A stretch of 64,000 bases of DNA from Atopsyche davidsoni (lineage: Eukaryota; Arthropoda; Insecta; Trichoptera; Hydrobiosidae). Location of the stretch: positions 9,842,501 to 9,906,500 of the forward strand of contig JAILWY010000006.1 in the NCBI GenBank assembly GCA_022113835.1, in the 5' to 3' direction. The translations under genes and the position numbers were made by a program. This document shows positions 1-10,470 of the stretch, in pieces. The notes beneath the pieces are model-generated. The model was not told the DNA's origin and did no database searches. It worked only from the letters and a program-made list of their open reading frames with translations. The first letter of the stretch is position 1. Every line of letters starts with the position of its first letter.

Positions 1-305
1 AAACGCTCTTTAGACATGACAATATCTGGCCGTAGGATTGTCATTGTTGCTCCGGTGTCCAATAGTAGTTTCCGGTTTCTTCCATTGACCAATCCATTTA
101 CAAATATGCTATCCGTGCGTCCCTTTAGTGTTGCGACTCTTGCAGAACGGCGCGGGAGGCTAGTAGTGCGGGTCGAAGGTTGCCCCTTTCCATCAACCCA
201 TTCTAGTTTTCCGAAGATTCTTGATACCTTCCTCCGTCTTGAAGTTTTCTGGGACAGCGAATCCTCAAATGACCAATCTGGCCACAATTCCAACACCGAG
301 GTCTT
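1..305 (-). CDS. pro-pol reading frame, N-terminal part: retropepsin-like aspartic protease
   Basis: This frame is open from a TGA at 306-308 to the left edge and is -1 relative to gag, overlapping it by about 100 nt (203-305). Translation gives a linker followed by a protease core with LLLDTGATMTI. The catalytic Asp-Thr-Gly-Ala is encoded at 48-59. Retropepsins act as homodimers, each subunit giving one DTG/DSG aspartate, and cut Gag and Pol into mature parts. No ATG is needed if the frame is reached by -1 ribosomal frameshifting from gag, as in many gypsy elements. An A4C run lies just before the gag stop, but it is not a classical X XXY YYZ heptamer, so the slip site is unproven. Downstream RT and integrase lie outside the window. 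Confidence 0.8.
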
Positions 306-1459
306 TCAGACTTCTTAAATTTAAGGGCTTCCAATACGCGCTGAACTATTTCTTCTATCGATAGGTTCGATGGGGCTTCTTCCACGCCTTCCATGGCCCG
401 GACGCGAGGATGGCTTCTTAGTGATTGCTTGACTGCCTCGAACTCAAGGGCTTGAGTCAAGGCGTCACTCAATGTCTTCGGGCGGGCTAATTTCACGGCT
501 AGTTGTGTCTCTACTTCTCTCAAACCATCTAAAAATTTTTCTACCGCCAGGCTCTCATATACGTCATCAGGAACAGTTGGGTAGGCGCTTCGCACCATTC
601 GCACGATGTCCGCCTCGAACTCTTGGAGTGATTCTGTTGGTTTCTGGTAGCGGTTTTTTAACTGGGACCGATAAATCTGTTCCATATACCGATTACCAAA
701 ACGCATATCAAGTCGTTTAGTCAGCTCAGTGTAGTTGACCCTGTCCTCCAGCGGAATCGTTTGCAATACCCTGAGGGCATCGCCACGCAGTAAGAGACTC
801 AATATGGATGCTTTTTTTATAGCTGACCATCCGTTGATCATGGCCGCCGTCTCGAATAGCGCCAAATACTCCTCCCATACGGTTTTTCCATCAAAAGTCG
901 GCAGATCAGTTTTTATGCTAATATTTGTCGCTTCATGCTTGTGGTCATGTTGGGGAGTATTCTCCAATGGTTTCGCGTCAGTACTTCTTTTTGTATCCAT
1001 ATTTCCAGAGTGACTCGCCGATTCTTCCGCTTGCCCGGCTAACCGCTTTTCCATGTCTTGAATGACGTCCTTAATCCTTCGGTCAACTGATTCGTTCAGT
1101 TCTTCTATCTTCGCGTCAAGCTTGGTGGTTTGTTTTTCAATCCTCGCGTCGATTGATTCCATTAGCATTGAATCCAATTTTGTCAACTGACCCGCCAGCT
1201 CAGTCCCAATCTGTTCCCGTAACTCGTTTGCTTGTTTCTCCATCTCGGTCCTCATTCCGGCCATCGTTTTGAATAAATCAGTAATGCTGCACGGCACTTC
1301 AAAGAGGAACTCCTCTGGGTTGTGGCCCTCTTGTGCCAGGGATTCCTTCAATCTTAACACAAGGGTTGGCTTTGACCCTGTGCTTAAAAGATCTCGATCT
1401 TCAAGTTCTCTCTTTAGATCTACTATTTTGAGATCACTCACGTTAACGTGCTTTGCCAT
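203..1459 (-). CDS. gag: Gag polyprotein with SAP domain and CCHC zinc knuckle
   Basis: Structural protein that packages the element RNA into virus-like particles. The start is the ATG at 1459 (MAKHVNVSD); the frame is open four codons further upstream but only with non-ATG codons. About 418 aa. Residues about 5-40 look like a SAP motif (DLKIVDLKRELEDRDL), which in other proteins binds DNA or chromatin. Residues about 65-150 are charged and heptad-like, probably coiled coil. Residues about 190-355 resemble the retrotransposon gag capsid region, with W-EEY--LFE, the L-RGDAL stretch and FLDGL. Near residues 389-402 is a CX2CX4HX4C knuckle (C-WN-C-GQIG-H-LRIR-C). No internal stops. The stop at 203-205 lies inside the -1 pro frame, suggesting a Gag-Pro-Pol frameshift product. 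The exact lineage within Ty3/gypsy is not determined. Confidence 0.88.
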   Translation of the reverse strand: MAKHVNVSDLKIVDLKRELEDRDLLSTGSKPTLVLRLKESLAQEGHNPEEFLFEVPCSITDLFKTMAGMRTEMEKQANELREQIGTELAGQLTKLDSMLMESIDARIEKQTTKLDAKIEELNESVDRRIKDVIQDMEKRLAGQAEESASHSGNMDTKRSTDAKPLENTPQHDHKHEATNISIKTDLPTFDGKTVWEEYLALFETAAMINGWSAIKKASILSLLLRGDALRVLQTIPLEDRVNYTELTKRLDMRFGNRYMEQIYRSQLKNRYQKPTESLQEFEADIVRMVRSAYPTVPDDVYESLAVEKFLDGLREVETQLAVKLARPKTLSDALTQALEFEAVKQSLRSHPRVRAMEGVEEAPSNLSIEEIVQRVLEALKFKKSERPRCWNCGQIGHLRIRCPRKLQDGGRYQESSEN

Positions 1460-1504
1460 TTTGTTTTTCAACTTTATTTATTTTAATTATTATTTATTTA
1501 TCAC

Positions 1505-1522
1505 CCCACACACCTGACACCA
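1505..1522 (-). other. tRNA primer-binding site of the LTR element
   Basis: Two bases inside the LTR edge, the minus strand reads TGGTGTCAGG and onward. The first nine bases are complementary to a tRNA 3' end CTGACACCA, as in leucine tRNAs of animals. Pairing beyond nine bases with that tRNA is poor, so the primer identity is tentative. Confidence 0.6.
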
Positions 1523-1524
1523 AT

Positions 1525-1850
1525 TGTAACGTATCGGGGTTCACACTTAAAGACTTATTTATGTCAACACAAGTTATATTTATTTATCTACGTACAGAGT
1601 ATTTATTTACATTATACATTTATATTAACATTGTCTTTTAGTACTGTCAGAGCGAGACCCGCCTTTGACACTGATCTCAAAATGGCTTCCCCATGCATCT
1701 CCAACATTCGAGGGCTCGCGCGAGGCGCATTCCTCGATTCTCCAAAACCTCGTATTGGCGCTCTAGTCGACGCTCGCTCGATCATTCCAGTCATTTGCTT
1801 TATAGCGTTCTGGATGGTTCGATTTTCAAACTTACTGCTAGACCGTAACA
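1525..1850 (-). repeat. 5' long terminal repeat, 326 bp
   Basis: On the minus strand the LTR begins TGTTACGG (at 1850) and ends CGTTACA (at 1525), giving the short inverted repeat TGTTACG...CGTTACA expected of an LTR. It contains a TCAGTG initiator-like sequence near 1669-1674, a TATAAA near 1797-1803 and several AATAAA-like sequences towards the R/U5 end. The partner LTR is outside the window, so neither LTR divergence (age) nor the target-site duplication can be read. The outside flank begins ATATA. Confidence 0.85.
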
Positions 1851-4800
1851 ATATAATCTAGTAGGTAAATTGCACATGGCTTTTTGAACAGCTTTTTGTT
1901 ATTAAGTGAATGCCTTCATAGGTAAATAATACGAGTATGGTAAACGGTACATGGAAAGCGGATCTTTCCCATAACATTTAGCCATACATTACGCTAAAGA
2001 ATTTTCATTATATTTCTGGCTTGTTATCGATGCTATATAAGCAAAAACACAACGTTTTGAACAAGGTACCAGACACGTGCAAGGGTTCCTCTTTTATTTC
2101 ATTTATACAAACTTCCTTTTAATACTACTACTTATAAATTTAGTAAACATCGATAAGAGACTTTATATCATATATATTTTACAGTGACCATACTGAAAAA
2201 AATTGATAAGATATAGGTAAAATTTTCTCTCGCGGGCTTCTTTTGAAAATAAAGCATATTGTTATCGCGGTATACCTATGAAAAATATACAAAACGAATT
2301 TATCTTGTGGGCAAATCATTTATCTTCAATTTATGTTTGACACGAGTCAAATTTTCAGTGAGCTTGGTTATAGTAAATATTTCAATGAAAAAGGGCTTGT
2401 CGTAGCGAGATCTCAAAAGAGACGTATTATTTAATATTTCAAAGATCGTTATTTGCGACTGAAACAATATTCATCCCCAGGACCCTTGTCGGAATATTCC
2501 CCGCGCAGGTAGCTGGGCTGGTATTGATGTTCGCTTAACAAGCCCCTTTACTAGCCAAATGAAATGTCAATCAACCGTCCCATTTACCTGGGCCGTTTCA
2601 AATATTCAGAAAATTAATTCCACATTATGACGTACAACTACGGAAACTTTGAGTCCTGTCAATGTGAGAAATATGTTTTGATATCCACAATAGACTTGTT
2701 CATTTATATGGATAAACAACAAACGGTTGCAAACATTTTATTTGTGAATATTTTCGCCTTTTAATGGCTTCTCCCGAAATCTGAAAAACTAATAAAAAAA
2801 ATACCCACAAACCTAAACATAAATTTTTTCGTTTGAAAAAATAAATCCCTTGTTTTAATAGTCCTATAGAGTCTTATACTGGAGAGTGCGGGTCTTTTAT
2901 TTAATTTTTTTTTAGTTTTACCACTTTACTTTCAACGTGATGGTGGAAAAGTTGAGTGCATTGGATAGTGATGGATGGAGTCGACCGATACATAAGAGCG
3001 TCATTTTAAAACTTGCAATGTCCGATAATGCTTTTAAAAATATACATAGCATATAAAAATGCCACCAGGCTTATCAAAAATGCTGTTTTCACTGAAAATT
3101 TTTAAAAATATGCACTCAAAATAGAATACTCACCATTGATAATTTATCGATATTTAATTTAAAAAATCTAACATGTGAGTTTTAAAGTATATTCTTACTG
3201 ACACGAAAACACATTACAAAACATCCTAGGCCAAACTATATTAAGATAAAGGTTAGTGATATAAATTTAGAATCCCGCCGTCTGAACGTCTAACATATTT
3301 ATTATATACCTGGTAAATGAATTTAAACCATCTCTTAAAACAAAAAAATATATATTTTGATTCTTGTTTCATTCTTTAATGAAAACATCATCTTTTCAGT
3401 CAAGAATCGTTTATAAACATAATTAAAACAAATATAATATATATTCATCAAAACAATCATGTCTGTATATTTGTTAACAAAAAAATAGGGTCATACTTAG
3501 TATGAGCCAGACTTTTGGATGTTTACAGCAAAATAAATATTCGGCTGGTATTATGAACAATGAATACAGCTTAGCGAATAAATTAATTAATTAAAATTGA
3601 AGTATTGCATAATTAACAGCAGGAAAAGAAAAAAATTATCATAGAACACGCGTTCTCATTTCGTTCAACAATTACTCAGCGTATATTTTGTAATCAAGAA
3701 TTCATAATGCGCGCTGTGTCGCGTCAGATACGTATTCTTGTTTACCTTTTTCATTGAGTTTTTTTTTATTTCAAAATATTAAATATATATATTGTTACAC
3801 TACGGATGACCATTCAAAGTTATGGACTTTAAAATTCAGAATATACAATCAGCCTACACACATAGCGACACAGTCGTCAACCGAACGGTAACTGCCCAAT
3901 AGCGTCCCGTTTTGCGATAACATGCTTAAGTATCATTTAAAATATTTTGCTACATGTTGATCAACAACCGCCTAAGTTGTTTTAAACCACTCAATGAGTT
4001 CAGGGCATTATTATCTAAGACATTTCAATCAACAGCCTTGTATACAGGTAGGCCTCGCGGTCAACACCCACGGGTCTATGTACCTACTTCCTCAGAAAAC
4101 TCGATCCATCGTATTAATGAATATAGCCGGTAGTTAAGTTACTCCTTACATGGCCAATTTACGTGTAAATCTTTGACTATGTGTAAAAAAATATTTAAGT
4201 TATAGTAAACGTAATCAATGTTTTAACTATCATAAATTTTTAGGTGTGTCCACAGGTTTTTGACTGCTGTGTTCTCGAATTTCCGACGTTTTGGTCCCTG
4301 TACTGGGATATGGGATACTGTTAGTAACTCTCATTACTCATTTTTTTAGGTTTTTAAAGTACCGCAAGAAAAAAGATCAAATCATTCTGTAATACCTTAT
4401 TAACAAATTATTATAAAACTTATACAAATTATAAAACCAACAAAATGTGCACTTACTGCTCGCTACATGAGTAACTAAGGCAGTCTACACAAATACGTTG
4501 TTCATGATATTAATGTTAGAGTTTCTAAATATATGAATTCAATATTATGTATTTGAGATACAAAATTTAAAGTTTATATCACAGCAAAGTATAATTCAAT
4601 TCATGATGATTCCGTCTTATGTTGAGTAGTTTCATAAATGTGCTAGTTTCCTTTTTATTTGTAAAAATTGCGAAAAACGTTAGTACGAAACAGAAACGTG
4701 TCACTGTTCGCTTAAAATACAAACAAAATACATTAATTATAAGCGATTATGAACTTGAGTTTGTACTTTTCTTACATTATTTATTAACACATTAATATAT

Positions 4801-7347
4801 TCCAATCCGCCTAATTTTAAGGCCGGAATAACCAAGATATATTGTTTTTGTTCTAGAGTTGTGAACTTTGTTAAAATATTCATAGAAATATATTGTTATG
4901 TTTATTTCAGTTAATTATACAGTATTTTAAGCAAAGTCATAAACGTAAATAAATTTTATTGGAGTGTTCTACCATTGTAGTTTTCGCTGTACGCATCCGC
5001 ACTTGAGCATGGAAAAAAAATAATTCGCCATTTTATGATTTAATTGGTGCTTAGATGGAAAACTGGCAGGTATTGTGTTATTTAATATTATAATTATATA
5101 CTTTTTTTAGTAGATTTAACTAACATAATTGATATACCATGTACACAGCTGTAAACTCCCCGTGATTTTTAATTCTATGACCCCGGTCGTATAGACAAAC
5201 AATAGTTAAAAATACAATTGAATTTGCCCTTGATGGTCAAAAGTATGCTCAGCATATTGAATTGTGTAAAATAATTTGAATTTCTTTATATTAACACTTA
5301 AATTTAATTAAAGTCAAAACATATTGATAAAATATAACAATGGATTATAAAAAAATTAAGCACCAAAATTTATACATTTTATGCTGAAGTACAAACTTTT
5401 AAGCTTTTCCGAAATAGTTTTTTGATCATAGCACACCAATAAAAATGAGTAATTCGATTTTTTTTTTTTTAATAATATATTTAAATATAAGTCATATTAT
5501 TTTAACCGTTAACTTCCGGATAACATTAAATAGAAATATTAACACACAGTTGCTTACATCAGCACAATCAATTCTTAAAACTATCGAGTTGTTTTTTCGA
5601 TGGCGTGGATAAAAACACGACTGGTTTATAAATAGCACATCTAGCATTTAAATGATTGATTAAACGTATTTGGAGTCAATTACATATTAGTTTTTATGTC
5701 TCATATAAACACAGGCTGTATTCTAATGCAGTATAAACAAACAGCAGACAATCGTATACTAAATAAATATATTTATAAATAAATTTTATATTCATAGCAG
5801 TACCGTGTGGTTCATGAAAACACAAAAGCAGGTAACTCCCAGTATGTACCATTTAAATATTTTTTTTATGTTGAGTACTTTTCAATGTCTAGTATTTTTA
5901 ATTGCACTGTATTAATATTCTTTTAATTTGATTTTTTGCTTGTGTAAACCCTATGGCAGTGATATATGGATTTATAGATGGAAAAGGTTACTAACGCCGA
6001 CCTCACAAATATTATTTATATTTTTAAATAGTTATATTTTTTTCTTTTTCTAATGCGGTTTTGCGCTTACGATAGGCTGGCATTCTCGCGACGCAATAAT
6101 ATAATGTCTGATTTTTTTTTTCTTAGAATGGATTATAACAATAGGCGCGCCTAATATAAGAGAGGTTCTGGTTCTATTTCTGTGAGTTGGCGTAGGAGTA
6201 AAAAACGAACAAACGAGCTTTGTTCGTGTGATTCTCAACTCATAGGATTGTTCTTTGTATCTGTGGTGAGTCACTTTTCTATATAATTTTAATTCGCAGT
6301 CAGTGCATGCTTGCATTCACCGGCTATCATTGGATCTTTGAACTGCCGTCTTACGTAAAAAGAATTTAGATTGCTTGGAAGCCAGTCACCTTGAAGTGTG
6401 AGAATGAACTTAGTAAATAAAACAGTAAACATTTAATTTAAACCAGTGAAATGCAATATTATATAGACGTCTCTACTTAAAAAAATCGTTTATTTTTTTA
6501 CCGCTGAAATATGATTAAGTTTCATTATTTGTACTTAAAGAATTCTATGAAACTAACTATTTTTAAAAATAAATAATTATCACAAAAATATCAGACATAA
6601 CAAAATAGTTCAATGATATTAAATATAACAACAATATTAGTAGCAAAATATTCATTTTCGAATCATTATCGAAAGCAATCATATTAATGTGGTTATATTT
6701 TCATAATCAGTATACAAAAAATGTTTTTTTGTGAATTTTTACAATTCTTTCATATATAGTGATATTTTTTAAATAATTTTGAACAAAATTTTAGTTTGAT
6801 ATAAAGTGTATAATATAATTCAATTATAATTATTGTCCATCACTAATAACAATTCGCCTACTTAGTTGGTTAAAAATACTGCGTGTATTTTGTTAACGAT
6901 GATAAATTTTGTAACTGTAAATCAATTGAGAAAATCGTACCAACATAACGAATACGCTCCTAGGTTACTTATTAATGACAAATCACTGGTGCTTCCCACC
7001 TGTCATACGAAACCGGTTTTCTGCCATACCCGAATACGAATTCTATTTTTATATATACGAAAAGAATCGAGCTCTATTCATCTCCCAGCCAGCCGCTTTT
7101 TTTAATGCACATCTGTTTTATTTGAACAAAAATATATACCCACGAATGTATGGTTAAAGCCTATAACGTTCCTTTGGATTCTAATTTTTAATATAATATC
7201 AAAACGATTTTAAAATATATTTATTAAAATTATAAAAATAGCATGGAAAGCATTTAAATTTTTATAAGTATGTTATGCCGCAGTCAATGTGATAGATTTT
7301 TCACCGTTTCAGCCAATTCCAATCGTATATATTCATTCTACAGGTTC
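1851..7347. other. AT-rich noncoding stretch
   Basis: No credible gene. Sequence is very A/T-rich with long A and T runs and frequent stops in all frames. A mildly GC-richer patch lies near 2475-2600, without a reading frame I can defend. The short frames near 6050-6316 and 6866-7157 have no recognisable protein character. Confidence 0.6.
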
Positions 7348-7415
7348 AACACTCATTATACGAAGCTCTATATATATATATATGTATATATATAGAGCTT
7401 CGCATAATGAGTGTT
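7348..7415. repeat. 68-bp hairpin with TA-rich loop
   Basis: AACACTCATTAT(A)CGAAGCTCTATATA on the left is repeated as its reverse complement on the right (...TATAGAGCTTCG(C)ATAATGAGTGTT) with one mismatch. The arms are about 30 bp and meet in an (AT)n centre. This is a cruciform-forming inverted repeat, either a small fold-back element or an inverted duplication nucleated at the TA microsatellite. Confidence 0.75.
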
Positions 7416-8188
7416 ATACTCGTATATAAATATTAAATGTGGCATGCGTGTAAGAATATTAGCTTAACACTAGTGACAGAAATTATTGGTCTTTATGATT
7501 ATTAATATCGTATTTAAAAATGTTGTTCATTGATTCAGATGCAATGGCAAGCATAATTAATTATTTGTTTGTTGAGTTGTTCCTGAGAAACTACGCTGAA
7601 TGCTTTATCAATTTAGTTTGTAATGATTCTTATTATAGATCATTCGGATTTGATTTGCATATAAAATTACAAAATACATAACAAATGCTATTTATAAAAT
7701 AAATTCTCTCATCCTATATTTTGCATATCACGTCAAAACTATCGATGAAAATGTTTATGATTTAACGAGATTAAATTATAATTTATAATGTTACGATTCC
7801 AGACGTTATTTACGTAATCCGTCAGAATTGATTAATTATTTTATGTAAACTATAGAACATATCAATTTTATTTGCACAAATAAAAACTCCGGGATACGTT
7901 TTGTATGGGCGACTAATTTATTATTATATTATATAACTATCTAAATTTTTAAATTTTATAATAATTAATAAAACCAAATTAAAAAGACTACATAAATTAC
8001 TACACAATTATCAATAAAAAAAAGAAATTTAATTTAAACAAATCATTTATTTTTAATGTGTTTTTATTTTATTAAAAAAAAAATATTCGATTATTCGATT
8101 ATTTATTTCAAGGTGAAAAGTTTGTTGACCACTGTCTCCTGACGCCTGTATCTTTTATCCGTGTGGCTGCATGGCAGATGATCTATGA

Positions 8189-8386
8189 TTAGAAGTCCAG
8201 CTCGCGTCGGACATCTGGAGCATGTCCAGCATCCCAATGCACAATATCGCGCAAATGGTTGGACCGACGCGTGTGGCATTCTGATACTGTGACGCGAAGT
8301 TGACGGATGAGCAATACGACCATTTCAATTAAAATAATATAAAAAAAAACAACAAAGACGTACAACACTGCAAGAATTTTAATCAT
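8189..8386 (-). CDS. candidate 65-aa ORF, hydrophobic N-terminus, unrecognised
   Basis: ATG at 8386 opens a frame of 65 codons. Residues 1-28 form a strongly hydrophobic segment (ILAVLYVFVVFFYIILIEMVV) of signal-anchor type. The rest is hydrophilic with GC-rich codons unlike the surrounding DNA (for example LRDIVHWDAGHAPDVRREL). That compositional break inside one ORF suggests a chance frame running out of a GC-richer patch rather than a true protein. No family recognised, no splice context established. Confidence 0.15.
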   Translation of the reverse strand: MIKILAVLYVFVVFFYIILIEMVVLLIRQLRVTVSECHTRRSNHLRDIVHWDAGHAPDVRRELDF

Positions 8387-9479
8387 GCATCACAGTTATG
8401 GGATAGAGCTAAATTATATCACATTCGTGATTTGTGTTGGTAAAATCATTTGTCTTGAACATCAGATTTTACTATTATTACGTTTTATTACACAAATATA
8501 AAAATTGTATGAATATGGTATTTAACTTATTATAGGAATTATATTCAATTAATTCTTGGCTGTTTTTTTGTAAATTGCATTATAATTAATATTGTTTACG
8601 GAATACTCCATTATAATAGTGTAAGAAAACAAAAAGGTACCTTCACATGTTTCACATGCAAACCAAGAATGTTGGCAAAACCAATTGCATTAAACATAAA
8701 TAACAATAACTACATGTCAAAATTATTATTGCACATATGTATAAAATAAAATTTATTATACACCAAAATACGATTTCTTAGATGCAAATCATAACCTTCA
8801 TGGCAGAATCTGTATTTCCGGATTTTCAAGTGGAGGATAAAATTAAACGTCATATATTATCTTATTAAATAAATAAATTTTAATTCAAACTATAATGGAG
8901 TTGTCACAACAACAACAAAAAAATACAAATGTATAAAATCATATTTTAAAAAGATTAAAATAGAAATATTGATATTGACTTTCAAGCATTTTCTGTGAAT
9001 AAATTGAGTATAAAAATATGGAGTACTACTGATTAAACCAGTCTGTAATTGAGTATGCGCAAATCTGGCGAATGTTCTGCTGCTTAAGAAATATTTAATT
9101 GACACAATTCATCGTCTGGCCGAGATCTGATGATGGAGAGATATTTTTTTGAAAAGTTTTTTGCTTTAATTAAGGTTAAAATCATGTGAGCACGAGAGCA
9201 GAACCTAATGATCATTTAAAATTAAAGCAAACAATTTTTATTTGAGAATCAAATGGAGTGTTATAAAAAAACAGCCTTTGAAATAAACCGAACTATTTTA
9301 CTACACAATTTCATACTTGTAGACATTTCAATTTGTGACTTTTAAACATAAAATATTATTCAGTGCTAGTATTTATCTAAAACCGTAGATGTAATATAAT
9401 AGACTGAAAAAATATTAGTATAATTTTTTTTTTATAAACACTTTTTATTCAATACTCATTTTTTTTTTTTGTGTGTTAA

Positions 9480-9740
9480 AATTTTGTATAGTCAGTCGTG
9501 AGCAGACGTTTCACGTCAAAGCCTGCGGGCCTCACATTAATAAACATTACAAAACGTCGGAATTTTTCATAGACAAGAGCGTTGCCTGTTTTATTTGTTC
9601 TGCCGTCACGTCCGCCCGTGGAAAAAGTCACGTGACCTCCCCGCGCGCCAATGGCAAGCGCGGATGTATGAGTCAAGTTCACTGCGACTGGATCGTTCGA
9701 ATGCCGTTTCGCCAGTGGCGTAGATCCACTGAGCAGCTTC
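9480..9740. promoter_or_regulatory. CpG-richer patch with perfect E-box and CCAAT box
   Basis: Against the AT-rich background this patch has many CpGs. It holds the palindrome GTCACGTGAC (9627-9636), which fits bHLH-LZ sites of the MITF/TFE/USF class, a CCAAT sequence in CGCCAATGG (about 9647-9655) and a small hairpin CAGTGG-7nt-CCACTG near 9713-9731. It looks like a promoter or enhancer fragment, but no adjacent gene is recognised and its direction is unknown. Confidence 0.35.
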
Positions 9741-10384
9741 AAATACACTCTCTTTTTTATTTTTTATGTCACTTTCATTTTTATTGATATTAATAACATT
9801 ACTGAGAAGTACAACCGAATACACACAACATTTTATGTACTCAAAAAAATTTATGAACAATACTCGGTTAATTGCTTTTTTTTCGATATTCAATAAAACG
9901 TAAAGCAAGCGGATTAAAAAATAACTTTTTTTTAACTATAACATCGAAAACCCTCTTACTTTCATATACGTCTTACTTTTATTAAGAAAAGGTTTTACGG
10001 TGTTCATAAACATACATAAACTCTCAGCTCAGTATTAGTATACATATTTTATTTTATCACTTGTTATTTTCAGGTAGTCGGAAATCACGTTTTTAATAAA
10101 ATGTTTCATGTATAAAGAATTTCAGTAATAATTAAAAACGTTCTTCGTTAGAAATATTACTTTATCACTGTGACATTGAATAGATATCTGCAATATGTTT
10201 ATGTGTAGATATTATTTATGAATGCAATAATGACATATAACGATATCGGTTATTATTAAATTTGCACAATCGAATAATTTTTTAAGCAGCATTTTAATGT
10301 CTTTAAATAACAATATTTGGATTAATAAATAAACAAACAGAAAAGTCCTTGAAAAGCTTTACACGACAACAATCATAGTTAGGT

Positions 10385-10470
10385 GCTCTAAACAGTTAAA
10401 CTAACTGGATAAAGCATCTAACTGAGAAATCAATGGAAACGAGGGTTTGAATCCCATACTATAAACATTT
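10385..10470 (+). repeat. tRNA-like (SINE-like) remnant
   Basis: TAACTGGATAAAGCATC resembles a tRNA A-box/D-arm and GGGTTTGAATCCC, about 40 bases later, resembles a B-box/T-arm. Spacing fits a tRNA. The anticodon and acceptor stems do not pair well, so it is not a functional tRNA gene. A tRNA-derived SINE head or a tRNA pseudogene is the likeliest explanation. Confidence 0.3.

Larger units (their letters stand above)
1..1850 (-). mobile_element. Ty3/gypsy-like LTR retrotransposon, 5' part (truncated by window edge)
   Basis: Reading on the minus strand from 1850 down: an LTR (1850-1525), two spacer bases, a primer-binding site, a short A/T-rich leader, gag (from 1459) and the start of a protease/pol frame that leaves the window at base 1. 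The order LTR-PBS-gag-pro, a CCHC zinc knuckle and a DTGA aspartic protease motif are diagnostic of an LTR retrotransposon. The Ty3/gypsy assignment is inferred from the gag and protease style; reverse transcriptase, RNase H, integrase and the other LTR would lie left of base 1. gag is uninterrupted and the protease frame is open to the edge, so this copy looks young and may be intact. It is clearly less AT-rich than its surroundings. Confidence 0.9.
7416..10384. other. AT-rich stretch with two CpG-richer patches
   Basis: Mostly featureless. Two islands stand out: about 8120-8330, which holds the candidate small ORF at 8189-8386, and about 9480-9740, which holds E-box and CCAAT sequences. Each is listed separately. 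Nothing else is supported. Confidence 0.55.

Noticed and set aside
16..318. plus-strand frame opposite gag/pro
   Set aside because: Antisense shadow of the retrotransposon gag and protease.
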